Source: Bacillota bacterium
Lineage (GTDB): Bacteria; Bacillota_I; Bacilli_A; RFN20; CAG-288
DNA length: 64,000 nucleotides
Reading direction: 5' to 3'
Assembly: GCA_023398335.1 (NCBI GenBank)
Contig: JAEWSJ010000009.1
Span: forward strand, 1 to 64,000
Shown: positions 20,906-29,805 of the stretch, piece by piece
Layout of the letters: every line of letters begins with the position of its first letter
How positions within the stretch are numbered: position 1 is the stretch's first letter
Notes under the pieces: model-generated
The model's database searches: none
Seen by the model: the letters and a program-made list of their open reading frames with translations, nothing else
Told to the model about the DNA's origin: nothing
Position numbers and translations under genes: made by a program

Positions 20906-21997
20906 TTATTTGATAATGTTTTCTGTTTTACCATCGAAGAAAACAATATGATCGAATTTAACGTAAAAATTAAAAGGGTTATTAACTTCAAATTTTGTAA
21001 ATGGAGTTGTACGAATTACCATATTGTTTTTTCCAAGATATCCATAGATATTCATCGTATCGCCTAACATTTCTGAAACTTCAACATTCATCGTTTCTGA
21101 AATATGGTCGTTTCCTGTTAAATCTTCACAAGAGCATGATTCTGGTCTAAAACCCATTACAACTTTATCTAACTTTTCAGCTTTTTCTAAAATAGAAGAA
21201 TTATATGTTGATAAATCAACTTTTGTTCCATCTTCACTTGTGAATATATGACCTTTTACTGAACCTTTAAAGAAATTCATTTGTGGATCTCCAATAAATC
21301 CAGCAACAAAGATATTTTGAGGAGAAAAGTAAAGTTCTTTTGGAGTACCGATTTGTTGAATGAATCTATTTTTCATTACAATAATACGATCTGCCATAGT
21401 CATTGCTTCGGTTTGATCGTGGGTTACATATACTGTTGTAGTTCCAACTTTATTATGTATTCTTTTGATCTCTGCTCTCATATTAACTCTTTAGATAGCA
21501 TCAAGGTTTGATAAAGGTTCATCCATTAAGAAGACTTTGGCATGTTGAATTAATGCTCTACCAACTGCTACACGTTGTTGTTGACCACCGGATAATGCCT
21601 TTGGCTTTCTATCAAGGTAAGATTGGATACCTAAAATATCAGAGACTTCTTTAACTCTTCCTTCAATTTTATCCTCATCAAAACCAGCAATTCGAAGTCC
21701 GAAGGCTAGATTATCATAGACTGACATGGTTGGATATAAGGCGTAACTTTGGAAAATCATTGTTATACCTCTTTCACGAGGTTTTAAATTGTTGCATACT
21801 TTTCCATCGATTGTAAGTGTTCCACTAGATATTGATTCAATACCAGCAAGCATTCTTAAAGTTGTTGATTTTCCGCAACCAGAAGGGCCGACTAATACGA
21901 TAAATTCTTTTTCTTTAATCTCGAGATTAATATCATGAACAGCATGGAATCCATTGTCGTAAATCTTATTAATATTTTCAAATTTAATGTTTGACAT
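20906..21997 (-). pseudogene. MsmX/UgpC-type ABC transporter ATPase, interrupted by in-frame TAA
   Basis: The reading frame encodes a full-length (about 363 codons) multiple-sugar ABC ATPase of the MsmX/UgpC/MalK group: Walker A GPSGCGKST, Q-loop, signature LSGGQQQR, Walker B VFLMDEPLSNLDA, H-loop VTHDQTEAM and a C-terminal TOBE domain. A TAA codon at 21491-21493 interrupts it just after LSNLDA, where relatives read LSNLDAKLR; here it reads LSNLDA-Ile-stop-Arg, and the frame continues correctly with VNMRAEI. There is no net frameshift. Such ATPases energise several sugar importers, so loss would matter. The start at 21997 follows GGAGAAG. A sequence or assembly error is the main alternative. 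Upstream is TGCTATAAT on the minus strand (22023-22031). Confidence 0.85.
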
Positions 21998-22022
21998 ATA
22001 ATTCTTCTCCTTTGACAAAAAA

Positions 22023-22031
22023 ATTATAGCA
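22023..22031 (-). promoter_or_regulatory. Extended -10 promoter for the MsmX-type gene
   Basis: TGCTATAAT on the minus strand, 26 bp upstream of the start codon. The -35 region is weak. Confidence 0.55.
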
Positions 22032-22165
22032 TGAGGCGTTTTTTCTATGTTGTGCTCAAAACACAATGTTTGTTGATATTGCCTGAAATTGTCCTGATTT
22101 TAATAGCGGAATGTAGTTTTCATTCATCATAAAGTATAGAATAAGAACGCTTGGGAGAGATTATA

Positions 22166-23614
22166 GTGATTAGTATAAAAGATGAAAATAAACGAAGACA
22201 AATTTTAACAGGAAATATATGGAAGGTTGTCGCGTATGTTACGCTTCCATTATTCTTTTATAATTTTATCAATTCATTTTATAACGTTATTGATCAAGTT
22301 ATGGTTGCTAATATTGGAGACAGTAGCGTTAGTGCGGTTGCAATTATTTCACAAATAAAATCTCTGATTTCCTCATTATGATTAGGTTTAGCTGGTGGTG
22401 GATCAATTCTTGTCTCTCGCGCATATGGCGAAGGAAAAATTGATGTAGCAAAAAAATACGCAAATGTGATGTTTACAATGGCGTTAATTGTTTGTGTTAT
22501 AATTGCGGTTCTTTGCATACCTTTTTCAAAGCAAATTTTACTTTTGACTCAAGTTCCTGATGATTTGATTGAAATTTCAAATGGGTATTTTATGCTTCAA
22601 TTTGTGGAACAAATTATTATAGTTATTAATAGTGTTTTTATCGGACTTGAGGAGTCAAAAGGAAATACTAAAACGATATTTATGTCGAATATAATTATCA
22701 TGTTAGTTAAGTTGGCATTAAATAGTTTATTTATTTATGGCTTAAAAATTAATGATTTAATTTATGTTGAGTTAGCAAGTATAATTTCACAATCAATTAT
22801 GTTAATTATTGGTTTGTGTTATATCTTTAACAAGAAATACGTATTTAGAATTAGTTTTAAAACTTTATCATTAGATTGGAATTATGTTAGAAAAATTACA
22901 GTTATTTCCGCCCCTTTATTTTTAGGAAAATTTGTTATTAGTTTTGGAAAAGTTAGTGTTAATGCAATGTGTAAAGTATATGGCTCGTTAACAGTCGGTG
23001 CTTTAGGTATTTCAAATAATATTTGTGGCGTAATTACCAATCCTGGTGCATCCTTAGAAGATTCTGAATCCGGTATTGTTTCTCAAAATTTAGGAAACAA
23101 AAATATGAAGAGATGCTTGAAAGTCTTTTTTACTTGTTGTGTAGTTAGTTTAATTTGGACTACAGTTGGGTATTTATGTGTTCGAGTATTCTTTGAAGAT
23201 CAGATTATAGGGCTATTTAACACGAAAAATACTAGTCAGGAATTTGTCGATATGATTAAATCTATTTTTTTCTATGATTCGCTTTCGATTCCTGCTTTGG
23301 CTATTAACTCAGTAATTCTTGGTATTTTGTATGGGTATGGGCAAACTTTTTTAGCTACTATAAATAATTTGTTAAGAATTGGCACTCGTATTTTCGTATT
23401 ATGGTTTTTACAGACGTATCATCCGGAAATAGGAGCTGAAGCTGCTGGAATATCCATGGGAATATCTAATATTGTTATAGCAATTTTTGCTATAATAATC
23501 CTTGTTATATTTCTACTTAAAATAAAGTTTAGGGGATATAAAGGTATGAAGTTTACTGATGATGAACCAGATATGGTAGAAGTAGATGGGATTCTAATTA
23601 GAAAAGAGAAGTAA
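22166..23614 (+). pseudogene. MATE-family efflux transporter, interrupted by in-frame TGA
   Basis: Read through, the frame gives a normal-length (about 482 codons) MATE transporter with 12 hydrophobic segments and typical motifs (DQVMVANIGDSSVSAVA, SILVSRAYGEGK). A TGA at 22379-22381 interrupts it in the second membrane segment (SSL-stop-LGLAGGGSILV) with no frameshift. Tryptophan (TGG) or leucine (TTA) would be one base away. The start is taken as GTG at 22166 because GGGAGAG lies 6 bp upstream; TTG at 22151 is less likely. It runs into an esterase gene 2 bp later and then a second, intact MATE gene. TGA is used as a genuine stop in many genes here, so general recoding is not the explanation. 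Confidence 0.85.
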
Positions 23615-23616
23615 AT

Positions 23617-24366
23617 ATGATTGAATTTAGCAAACTAAATTTAAATGAATGTTGTGGTGGAGATGGTGTTCTTAAATATTATATTTACAATCCATTAGCA
23701 CCATTGATTCTTATTGTTCCTGGAGGTGGATATTCTCATTTATCTCAAAGGGAAAGTGAACCAGTTGCTGAAAAGTTTTTGTCTTTATCTTATAATGTTG
23801 CAATTTTGATGTATAGTGTTTTTCCTTATTGTTATCCGATTCAACTCAATGAAATCAATCATGCAATTAGTTTTTTGAAAGAAAAGTGTAAGCATATTAT
23901 TTTATGTGGATTTTCGGCTGGAGGTCACTTGGTTGGCATGGCTTCAACTTCAATGTTTGCTTCGTATATAGATGCTTCGATTTTTTGTTATCCTGTTATC
24001 TCTTTCGAAAAATATGTTCATGAAGGAACAAGAGAATGCTTTATTGGACATGTGCCAAGCCAATATGAAAAACACCTATTTTCGATTGATAACAGAGTTA
24101 GCAAAAAGACTCCTCCGTGTTTTGTGTGGACAACTAGAGAAGACCAATCAGTTCCGTATCAAAATAGTATTTGCTTAATTGATACTTTAAAAAAGAATAG
24201 CATTAAATGTTTTTTTAAGTTATTTCCAAAGGGTCAACATGGCTTAGCTTTAGCAGACGAAACTGCTGTAAAAGACGGTGATAAATCTTATATAATTAAA
24301 GACGTGCAAAAATGGCCATTATTAGCAGATAAATTTATTAAGGAAGTATTAAATGAAAAAGAATAG
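23617..24366 (+). CDS. Alpha/beta-hydrolase, esterase/lipase type
   Basis: A 249-residue alpha/beta-hydrolase of the acetyl-esterase/BD-FAE-like group. The oxyanion motif is PGGGYSHLSQRE and the nucleophile elbow GFSAGGH, with a late Asp (TREDQSVPYQN) and His (GQHGLALADE) completing the triad. This family often removes acetyl groups from xylan-derived sugars or other small esters; the substrate here is unknown. There is no signal peptide, so it is intracellular. It is sandwiched between two MATE genes and overlaps the second by 14 bp. Confidence 0.82.
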   Translation: MIEFSKLNLNECCGGDGVLKYYIYNPLAPLILIVPGGGYSHLSQRESEPVAEKFLSLSYNVAILMYSVFPYCYPIQLNEINHAISFLKEKCKHIILCGFSAGGHLVGMASTSMFASYIDASIFCYPVISFEKYVHEGTRECFIGHVPSQYEKHLFSIDNRVSKKTPPCFVWTTREDQSVPYQNSICLIDTLKKNSIKCFFKLFPKGQHGLALADETAVKDGDKSYIIKDVQKWPLLADKFIKEVLNEKE

Positions 24367-25741
24367 AATGATGACTGAAGGTAAAATTTACCCGCAACTT
24401 TTTTTATTTGCTTTACCATTAGTTATTGGTAGCATCTTTCAGTTATCGTATAATTTATTTGATTTTATTATTATCGGTTGGTTTTCATCTACTCCAATTT
24501 CTTCTCAAGCGGCTGTCGGAATTGCAAATCCGATAATGTCAATTTTTATATCTCTTTTTTCAGGAATGTGCGTCGGAGCTGGGATTCACTCCAGTGAATT
24601 ATATGGTAAAAATGATGAAACAAATTTAAAGCGTCAGTTCACTTCTTGCCTTATAGCTGGTTTCATTTTTTCGTTAGTAGTTACTATATTTTTCGTGGTA
24701 TTTCTTAATCCTATTTTAAAAATATCTAACGTTACAGATATTAATTTAAAAGAACAAGTTAGAACTTATTTGCTCATTATTGCTATCGGGTTTGTATTTT
24801 GTTTTATCTATAATATTTATGCCTCATTTTTAAGAAGTATTGGTGATTCTTATTCATCATTAGTTTTTTTGGTTGTTTCTTGTATTTTAAATGTTGTTCT
24901 TGATCTTGTTTTTGTAATTACATTTAAAATGGAAGTGTTTGGTGTTGCATTATCAACTACAATATCGCAGGTTATATCCGCAATATTGATTATGTTATAT
25001 GGCAAAATTAAGTATAAAAATTTATTAAGATTTAAATTAAATGAATATGTAATTGATAAATCGTTATTAAAAACTTCTTCAATATACGCAGCTGGATCAG
25101 CTATGCAGCAAATTGTTTTATTCGTTGGAAAATACCTGATATCAATTAAAATAAATACATATGATGAAACTGTTATTGATGCATTCAGCAGTGCTACTAA
25201 ATTAGATGAATTTTTCTTTGCTCCTGCACAAAATTTTGGACATGCTGCTGCAATATTTATTTCGCAGAATAAAGGTGCTAAGAAATATGAACGTGCAAAA
25301 AAAGGTTGGTGGGCTGGATTTACAATGAATTTGATATATGGAGTTATCATTTCTACTTTGATTGCTTTGTTTAAAGAACAAATAATGAATATGTTCATCT
25401 CCAGTGATGAGGGAATTTCATCAAGTAAAGATGCAATCGTTGAATTAGGTGTAAATTATTATTCAATTATGGCATTCTTTTATATATTGCCATGTATAAC
25501 TAATTCGTTACAAAGTTATTTTAGAGGAATAGGAAAATTAAATTTTGTATTCTATTCTACTTTTGTTCAAATTATTGCTCGTGTGAGTTTCGTATATATT
25601 TTTGCTAGTATGTCTTTCATTAACCCTTTGCAAGCAACTGCTTATGCTACTGGAGTCGGATGGGGATTCATGATTTCGTTTGAAGTTCCTTTTTTGCTTT
25701 ATTTTTATAGAACAAATAGAGGACTTCAATTAAAAAATTAG
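24353..25741 (+). CDS. MATE-family efflux transporter
   Basis: A 462-residue MATE antiporter with 12 predicted membrane helices in two halves. The first half shows QLSYNLFDFIIIGWFSS and AVGIANPIMSIFISLFSG; the second shows the pseudo-repeat around SSATKLDEFFFAPAQNFGHAAAIFISQNKG. Export of cationic or organic compounds driven by sodium or protons is the family role; the substrate is unknown. It overlaps the upstream esterase gene and is intact, unlike the MATE gene two positions upstream. Confidence 0.9.
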   Translation: MKKNRMMTEGKIYPQLFLFALPLVIGSIFQLSYNLFDFIIIGWFSSTPISSQAAVGIANPIMSIFISLFSGMCVGAGIHSSELYGKNDETNLKRQFTSCLIAGFIFSLVVTIFFVVFLNPILKISNVTDINLKEQVRTYLLIIAIGFVFCFIYNIYASFLRSIGDSYSSLVFLVVSCILNVVLDLVFVITFKMEVFGVALSTTISQVISAILIMLYGKIKYKNLLRFKLNEYVIDKSLLKTSSIYAAGSAMQQIVLFVGKYLISIKINTYDETVIDAFSSATKLDEFFFAPAQNFGHAAAIFISQNKGAKKYERAKKGWWAGFTMNLIYGVIISTLIALFKEQIMNMFISSDEGISSSKDAIVELGVNYYSIMAFFYILPCITNSLQSYFRGIGKLNFVFYSTFVQIIARVSFVYIFASMSFINPLQATAYATGVGWGFMISFEVPFLLYFYRTNRGLQLKN

Positions 25742-25786
25742 GCTTTACAATTCATTAATAATAACAATAATAGGAGGTTAATTAAC

Positions 25787-26248
25787 ATGATTGTTGGTAG
25801 AATAGAAAATTTTAGTTCAAAGGATTTTGTCAGTAAGAATTTAAAGACAGCGTTCGATTATTTAAAGAAGACTGATCTATTATCTATTTCAAGTGGAAAG
25901 ACAATTATTGATGGTGATAATGTATGGATAAATCGTTCTTCGTATATTGGAAAAGACGAAAAAGATTGCAAGTGGGAAAACCATCAAAAATATCTTGATA
26001 TTCAGTTAGTTATTAAAGGAAAAGAAAAAATCGGATATGTCGATTTATCAAATGACTCAGTTAGTATTATTGGCGAATATGATTCTTTAAAAGATCGGGC
26101 AAATTTTACTGCGAAAGAAGAAGCAATGATCACTTTGAATTCAGGCGCATTTGTTATAGTATGGCCACACGATCTACATAAGCCATGTATTAAAGTCAAT
26201 GATGAAATAATTGAAAAAATTGTTGTTAAAGTAAAAATTGATAATTAA
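25787..26248 (+). CDS. YhcH/YjgK/YiaL (DUF386) family protein
   Basis: A 153-residue cupin-like protein of the YhcH/EbgC family. Family features include WENHQKYLDIQLVIKGKEKIGYVD (here in shortened form at about 65-88) and the late PHDLHKPC metal-ligand motif near residue 127. The best-studied relative, E. coli YhcH (NanQ), speeds anomer conversion of sialic acid; EbgC helps beta-galactosidase. The window holds no sialic-acid genes, so the sugar is undetermined. Strong AGGAGG site. Likely its own short transcript. Confidence 0.85.
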   Translation: MIVGRIENFSSKDFVSKNLKTAFDYLKKTDLLSISSGKTIIDGDNVWINRSSYIGKDEKDCKWENHQKYLDIQLVIKGKEKIGYVDLSNDSVSIIGEYDSLKDRANFTAKEEAMITLNSGAFVIVWPHDLHKPCIKVNDEIIEKIVVKVKIDN

Positions 26249-26249
26249 T

Positions 26250-26327
26250 TGGCGTCCTCGGCGGTATTTGAAACCGCGGCCTACCGCTTAGGAGGCGGTC
26301 GCTCTATCCGGGCTGAGCTACGAGGAC
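26250..26327 (-). tRNA. tRNA-Arg (anticodon CCT)
   Basis: Acceptor GTCCTCG/CGAGGAC, anticodon stem ACCGC/GCGGT with loop CTCCTAA (anticodon CCT), normal T loop TTCAAAT, discriminator G and encoded CCA. Reads AGG. A likely minus-strand extended -10 (TGCTAAACT) lies about 10 bp upstream at 26340-26348. Confidence 0.93.
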
Positions 26328-26385
26328 ATCAACTACATTAGTTTAGCATGTCTTGATAAAAAAATTAATTGGTTATATAAAAAAT

Positions 26386-26418
26386 ATCTCCTTTTATCCT
26401 AATTGATATGAAGGAGAT
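26386..26418 (+). promoter_or_regulatory. Hairpin masking the ribosome site of the 26426 gene
   Basis: ATCTCCTT (26386-26393) is perfectly complementary to AAGGAGAT (26411-26418), which contains the Shine-Dalgarno sequence of the secreted protein gene. The stem is followed by TTTTT, so the same hairpin could also act as a terminator. Either way it would lower expression unless opened. Confidence 0.5.
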
Positions 26419-26425
26419 TTTTATT

Positions 26426-28204
26426 ATGAAATTAAAAATGTATTTATCAATTATCCCTACAATGTTATCTTTAGTTTTATCGTCTGCTATAGATAGAGGT
26501 GACATAGTAATACCATTAAAGGAATTATCTGCAAGTGAAGAAGTAACTTACCTTTGTCCAAGTGAAGGAGGGAGTGTGGTATTGTCTTCAATTGATGGTG
26601 ATACAAATATGTTAAATAGCAGATATGTAAATCTATCTAGACAAGGAAGAGTATCTTTATCATCCTCGTATAGTTATGAATTATCCACTAAATCATATTA
26701 TACTTTTGTTTTTTATGGAGATTTTAACTCAGTGTATAGAAATGGATTAACTAATTGTAATGGATATAATATAAATCTTACTATTAGAGCTGCAGGAAAT
26801 ATTGCTTGTGAATCATCAACAAATGTTTCATTTTATAGTTCACTTCAAGAAACAGATAATTATGTTGTGGCACAAGAAATTACACCAGATTGTTCAAGAT
26901 TTTCTTTATGTTTATATACCGGAAGTTACGATAGCGGTAATGTAAAAATTACTAGTTTTAGTTATGTAATTGATTCAACTGGAGAAAATGGAAAAGTAAC
27001 AGGTGTTCAATTATACAAAGGTCAAATCGCTGATTATCCAGGAATGAATTTAGATTATACTCACAATCAATGTTCTTTACCTGATTTAGGTGAAAACTAC
27101 GACGGACCATATGAAGATGGAACTGTTTATGATTTACATATGAGATATGGGACTAATCTAACAGTAGGAGTCATGAAATCGATCTTATTAGCATTTGATA
27201 AAAGTGATTATAAGTATCATGATATTGTTTTAGTTAGTGATAATTTTACCGCAAACAAAGAAAAATTAGATACAGCGCTAGATGTTGTCTTTTCTTCTAC
27301 AGATGACGCAAATAACACTTCATATTTTACCTTTAGAATTTACATTGAAGATGATGTAGCTCCAACAATTGTCACGCTAGACACCAATAGAACAGTTTCA
27401 TATACTGAAGCAATTAATGAAGAATTTTTGCTCAAAAATTTTACTATTACTGATAATTATCCTGATGGAATAAAGTCCTGCGTGATAAGTAAATGTGATC
27501 TATCTGTAAAGAATTATGTTGGTGTCTTAACTTTCACATTAACTGTAACTGATATATCAAATAATGACATTTCCATAGATTCGTCAATAATTGTCAATGA
27601 TGATGTTCCACCAGTTATAAGTGGTGAAGGTGAATTAAATCTAAATGCAGCATTAAAAAAACCAATTGATGAAATCATAAATTCATATACGAGCGAGGAC
27701 GAAATTGATAGTAAATGCGAGGTTGTTTTAGAAAGTGATAATTATAGTTCAAACTATAGTATGGCTGGGGATTATATCATTACAATCAGTTCCACAGATA
27801 CTAGCGGTAATAAAAGTACGAGAGATATTAGAATAAACGTAAAAGATACCAATGGTCCTATTTTCTATGTTAATAAAGGTAATTTAAAAGTGTTTGGGCA
27901 GCGAACCTTATCTGTCAATGATGTCTTTAGAAGCGTTGTTAGAGAAGGTGTAATTCCAGATAAAAATTATACTTCAGTAGAAGTATTAGAAGGTGATTAT
28001 TTTAATTCTGATAATGCAGAATATGGTATTCATAAAGTCAAATTATTAGGACACGCATCAAATTCAAATGACGAAATTGTTGAAGTAAATATCGAAGTTG
28101 TTGAAGAAGAGAAACAACTAAGTGCAACATTTTGGGGCTCATTTTGTTCGTTCTTTGTTAGATTATGGAATAGAATTGTAAATTTTTTCACTAACCTCTT
28201 CTAG
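26426..28204 (+). CDS. Secreted multi-domain Ig-like surface protein, unknown
   Basis: A 592-residue exported protein. MKLKMYLSIIPTMLSLVLSS is a signal peptide, and no lipobox or LPxTG is present. After a unique beta-rich N-terminal part (about 25-290) come three Ig-like/DUF5011-like modules marked by DDVAPTIVTLD, DDVPPVISGEG and DTNGPIFYVN, each opening with the D-x-x-x-P-x-I pattern typical of bacterial Ig-like repeats. The last 24 residues (from FWGSFCSFFVRLW) are amphipathic and rich in Phe and Trp without a charged stop, which could associate with the membrane. The start is set by AAGGAGA 7 bp before 26426; an in-frame ATG at 26408 would lie upstream of that site. Adhesion or carbohydrate binding is a guess. 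Confidence 0.75.
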   Translation: MKLKMYLSIIPTMLSLVLSSAIDRGDIVIPLKELSASEEVTYLCPSEGGSVVLSSIDGDTNMLNSRYVNLSRQGRVSLSSSYSYELSTKSYYTFVFYGDFNSVYRNGLTNCNGYNINLTIRAAGNIACESSTNVSFYSSLQETDNYVVAQEITPDCSRFSLCLYTGSYDSGNVKITSFSYVIDSTGENGKVTGVQLYKGQIADYPGMNLDYTHNQCSLPDLGENYDGPYEDGTVYDLHMRYGTNLTVGVMKSILLAFDKSDYKYHDIVLVSDNFTANKEKLDTALDVVFSSTDDANNTSYFTFRIYIEDDVAPTIVTLDTNRTVSYTEAINEEFLLKNFTITDNYPDGIKSCVISKCDLSVKNYVGVLTFTLTVTDISNNDISIDSSIIVNDDVPPVISGEGELNLNAALKKPIDEIINSYTSEDEIDSKCEVVLESDNYSSNYSMAGDYIITISSTDTSGNKSTRDIRINVKDTNGPIFYVNKGNLKVFGQRTLSVNDVFRSVVREGVIPDKNYTSVEVLEGDYFNSDNAEYGIHKVKLLGHASNSNDEIVEVNIEVVEEEKQLSATFWGSFCSFFVRLWNRIVNFFTNLF

Positions 28205-28272
28205 TAAGTAACTAGTACTCTAAATAAAAATAGTTTTTATTTATATATCAAAATGATAAAATAAAAACTAAT

Positions 28273-28358
28273 GGTGCCATGGCGGAACTGGTAGACGCGT
28301 CAGAATCAGAATCTGATGAGTGATATTCATAAGAGTTCAAGTCTCTTTGGCACCACCA
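28273..28358 (+). tRNA. tRNA-Leu (anticodon CAG)
   Basis: Class II tRNA with long variable arm. Acceptor GGTGCCA/TGGCACC, anticodon stem TCAGA/TCTGA with loop ATCAGAA (anticodon CAG), normal T arm AAGAGTTCAAGTCTCTT, discriminator A (leucine identity) and encoded CCA. It is followed 35 bp later by a methyltransferase gene. Confidence 0.93.
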
Positions 28359-28393
28359 TTGTTTATTTTTTAATAATAAAGGTGGAAAAAGGT

Positions 28394-29074
28394 ATGGATG
28401 ATCTAAAACTAAATAAAGAATTAAAATCGTTTTGGGACACTCAAGCGAAAGACATTGCTCCAATGGAGATTAAACCAGAGCAATTTTCCTGTGAAGATAA
28501 TTTTGATCGATATATGAAAGATATCGGCGATAATTATTCGACTATATTAGATATCGGAACTGGTTTTGGCTTTAGTTTATTAACAATGAGCGCATTAGGA
28601 ACCAAATGCACAAAATTAGTTGGAATTGATACTTCTGAAAACTCAATTAATTTTGCTACTCAGACAGCAAAATTATCAAATCTAAAAAACATTGAATTTC
28701 ATGTTGGTGGTGAAGATTATCTTGATAATATTCAAAGTGAATCTTTTGATGCTATTGTATGTTCAAACGTTCTAGATGTTATTACGCCTTCTGTATCGGA
28801 CAAAATAATCAAAAGTATAATGAGAATACTAAAAAAAGATGGCTTATTATTTGTTAAAATTAATTTCTTTTTAACGGATGAACTTATTGAGAAAACACAC
28901 GCTGAATATATCGGTGATGATTGTTATTTAATCGATGGAATATTACGTTCAAGAAATATTTCTACTGATGAATGGGTAAAAAAGTTTTCCTCATTAACAT
29001 TAATAAAAGAAGATGAATATGCTCGTATAAAAAACGGTCCAAAAGATCGTGTATTGTTGTTCAAAAAAAATTGA
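28394..29074 (+). CDS. Class I SAM-dependent methyltransferase
   Basis: A 227-residue Rossmann-fold methyltransferase (methyltransf_11/25 type). Motif I is ILDIGTGFGFSLL (about 53-65), followed by an acidic post-I residue (LVGIDTSENSI) and motif IV DAIVCSNVLDVI. The general shape fits small-molecule or ubiquinone/menaquinone-type methyltransferases, but the substrate cannot be told. I start it at 28394, after GGTGGAAAAAGG, because a longer frame would run through the upstream tRNA-Leu gene. Ends TGA. Confidence 0.82.
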   Translation: MDDLKLNKELKSFWDTQAKDIAPMEIKPEQFSCEDNFDRYMKDIGDNYSTILDIGTGFGFSLLTMSALGTKCTKLVGIDTSENSINFATQTAKLSNLKNIEFHVGGEDYLDNIQSESFDAIVCSNVLDVITPSVSDKIIKSIMRILKKDGLLFVKINFFLTDELIEKTHAEYIGDDCYLIDGILRSRNISTDEWVKKFSSLTLIKEDEYARIKNGPKDRVLLFKKN

Positions 29075-29086
29075 AACAATTACTTA

Positions 29087-29121
29087 AAATAAGTGGTGAT
29101 TTATTATCGCTTATTTTTTTT
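29087..29121 (+). terminator. Intrinsic terminator
   Basis: Stem AAATAAGTG/CGCTTATTT (one G-U pair) followed by a T tract, after the methyltransferase gene. Confidence 0.8.
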
Positions 29122-29242
29122 GCTTTTTTTCCATATTTTCATTGACAATTATTACTAAATAAAGCATAATTTTTTTGTTAAAAGTTTAGTAAGTTTAAAC
29201 TTTGTGTTTAAAATTACAAACCATGAAAGTTAAGGTGAAATA

Positions 29243-29776
29243 ATGGAAATTGGCAAAAAGATTAAAGACTTGCGAATAACTTTAAATTTATCACAGGAAG
29301 AATTAGCTTCTCGCTGTGATTTAACAAAAGGTTATATTTCGCAATTAGAGAACAATTTGACTTCTCCTTCGATTGCGACTTTGATCGATATTTTATCGGC
29401 GTTAGGAACAAGTTTGAAAGAGTTTTTTACTGATGATGATGATGAAAAAATAGTCTTTCATCGCGATGATTATGTTACCAAAGAAGATAATGGTTTTAAT
29501 TTAACATGGCTAGTTCCTAATTCACAAAAAAATGAAATGGAACCCGTAATTGTTAATATTATGCCAAAATCGAGGACTAATGAAGATTATCCTCATGAGG
29601 GACAAGAGTTTGGCTTTGTTCTTGAGGGTGAAGTTGTTGTGTGTGTAGATGGGAAAAAATACAAATGTAAAAAAGGAGAATCGTTTTATTACGATACATC
29701 AAAAATTCATTATTTAATTAACACAAAAGATAAAGTTAGTAAAATAATATGGATTTCTTCTCCACCTAACTTCTAG
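29243..29776 (+). CDS. XRE-family regulator with cupin sensor domain (PuuR-like)
   Basis: A 177-residue regulator. An N-terminal HTH_3 domain (IGKKIKDLRITLNLSQEELA at about 3-22, through residue 60) is followed by a C-terminal cupin_2 domain (about 105-170, with HEGQEFGFVLEGEVVVCVDG). This is the architecture of PuuR, which senses putrescine, and it sits directly before potABCD, so it very probably controls polyamine uptake according to ligand bound in the cupin. The first pot gene begins 29 bp after its stop. Confidence 0.9.
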   Translation: MEIGKKIKDLRITLNLSQEELASRCDLTKGYISQLENNLTSPSIATLIDILSALGTSLKEFFTDDDDEKIVFHRDDYVTKEDNGFNLTWLVPNSQKNEMEPVIVNIMPKSRTNEDYPHEGQEFGFVLEGEVVVCVDGKKYKCKKGESFYYDTSKIHYLINTKDKVSKIIWISSPPNF

Positions 29777-29805
29777 AAATGACTTTATTGAAAGGAATGA
29801 ATAAA

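Noticed and set aside
22151..23614. Mycoplasma-type code with TGA as tryptophan
   Set aside because: Many genes (for example pheT, mtaB, prp, rimI) end in TGA at the expected place, tryptophans are TGG, and the neighbouring break is TAA.
24850..25398. 182-codon minus-strand frame opposite the MATE gene
   Set aside because: It is antisense to a clearly coding frame, has no ribosome site and no recognisable features.
28316..28393. Upstream extension of the methyltransferase gene
   Set aside because: It would overlap tRNA-Leu; the ATG at 28394 has a suitable ribosome site.
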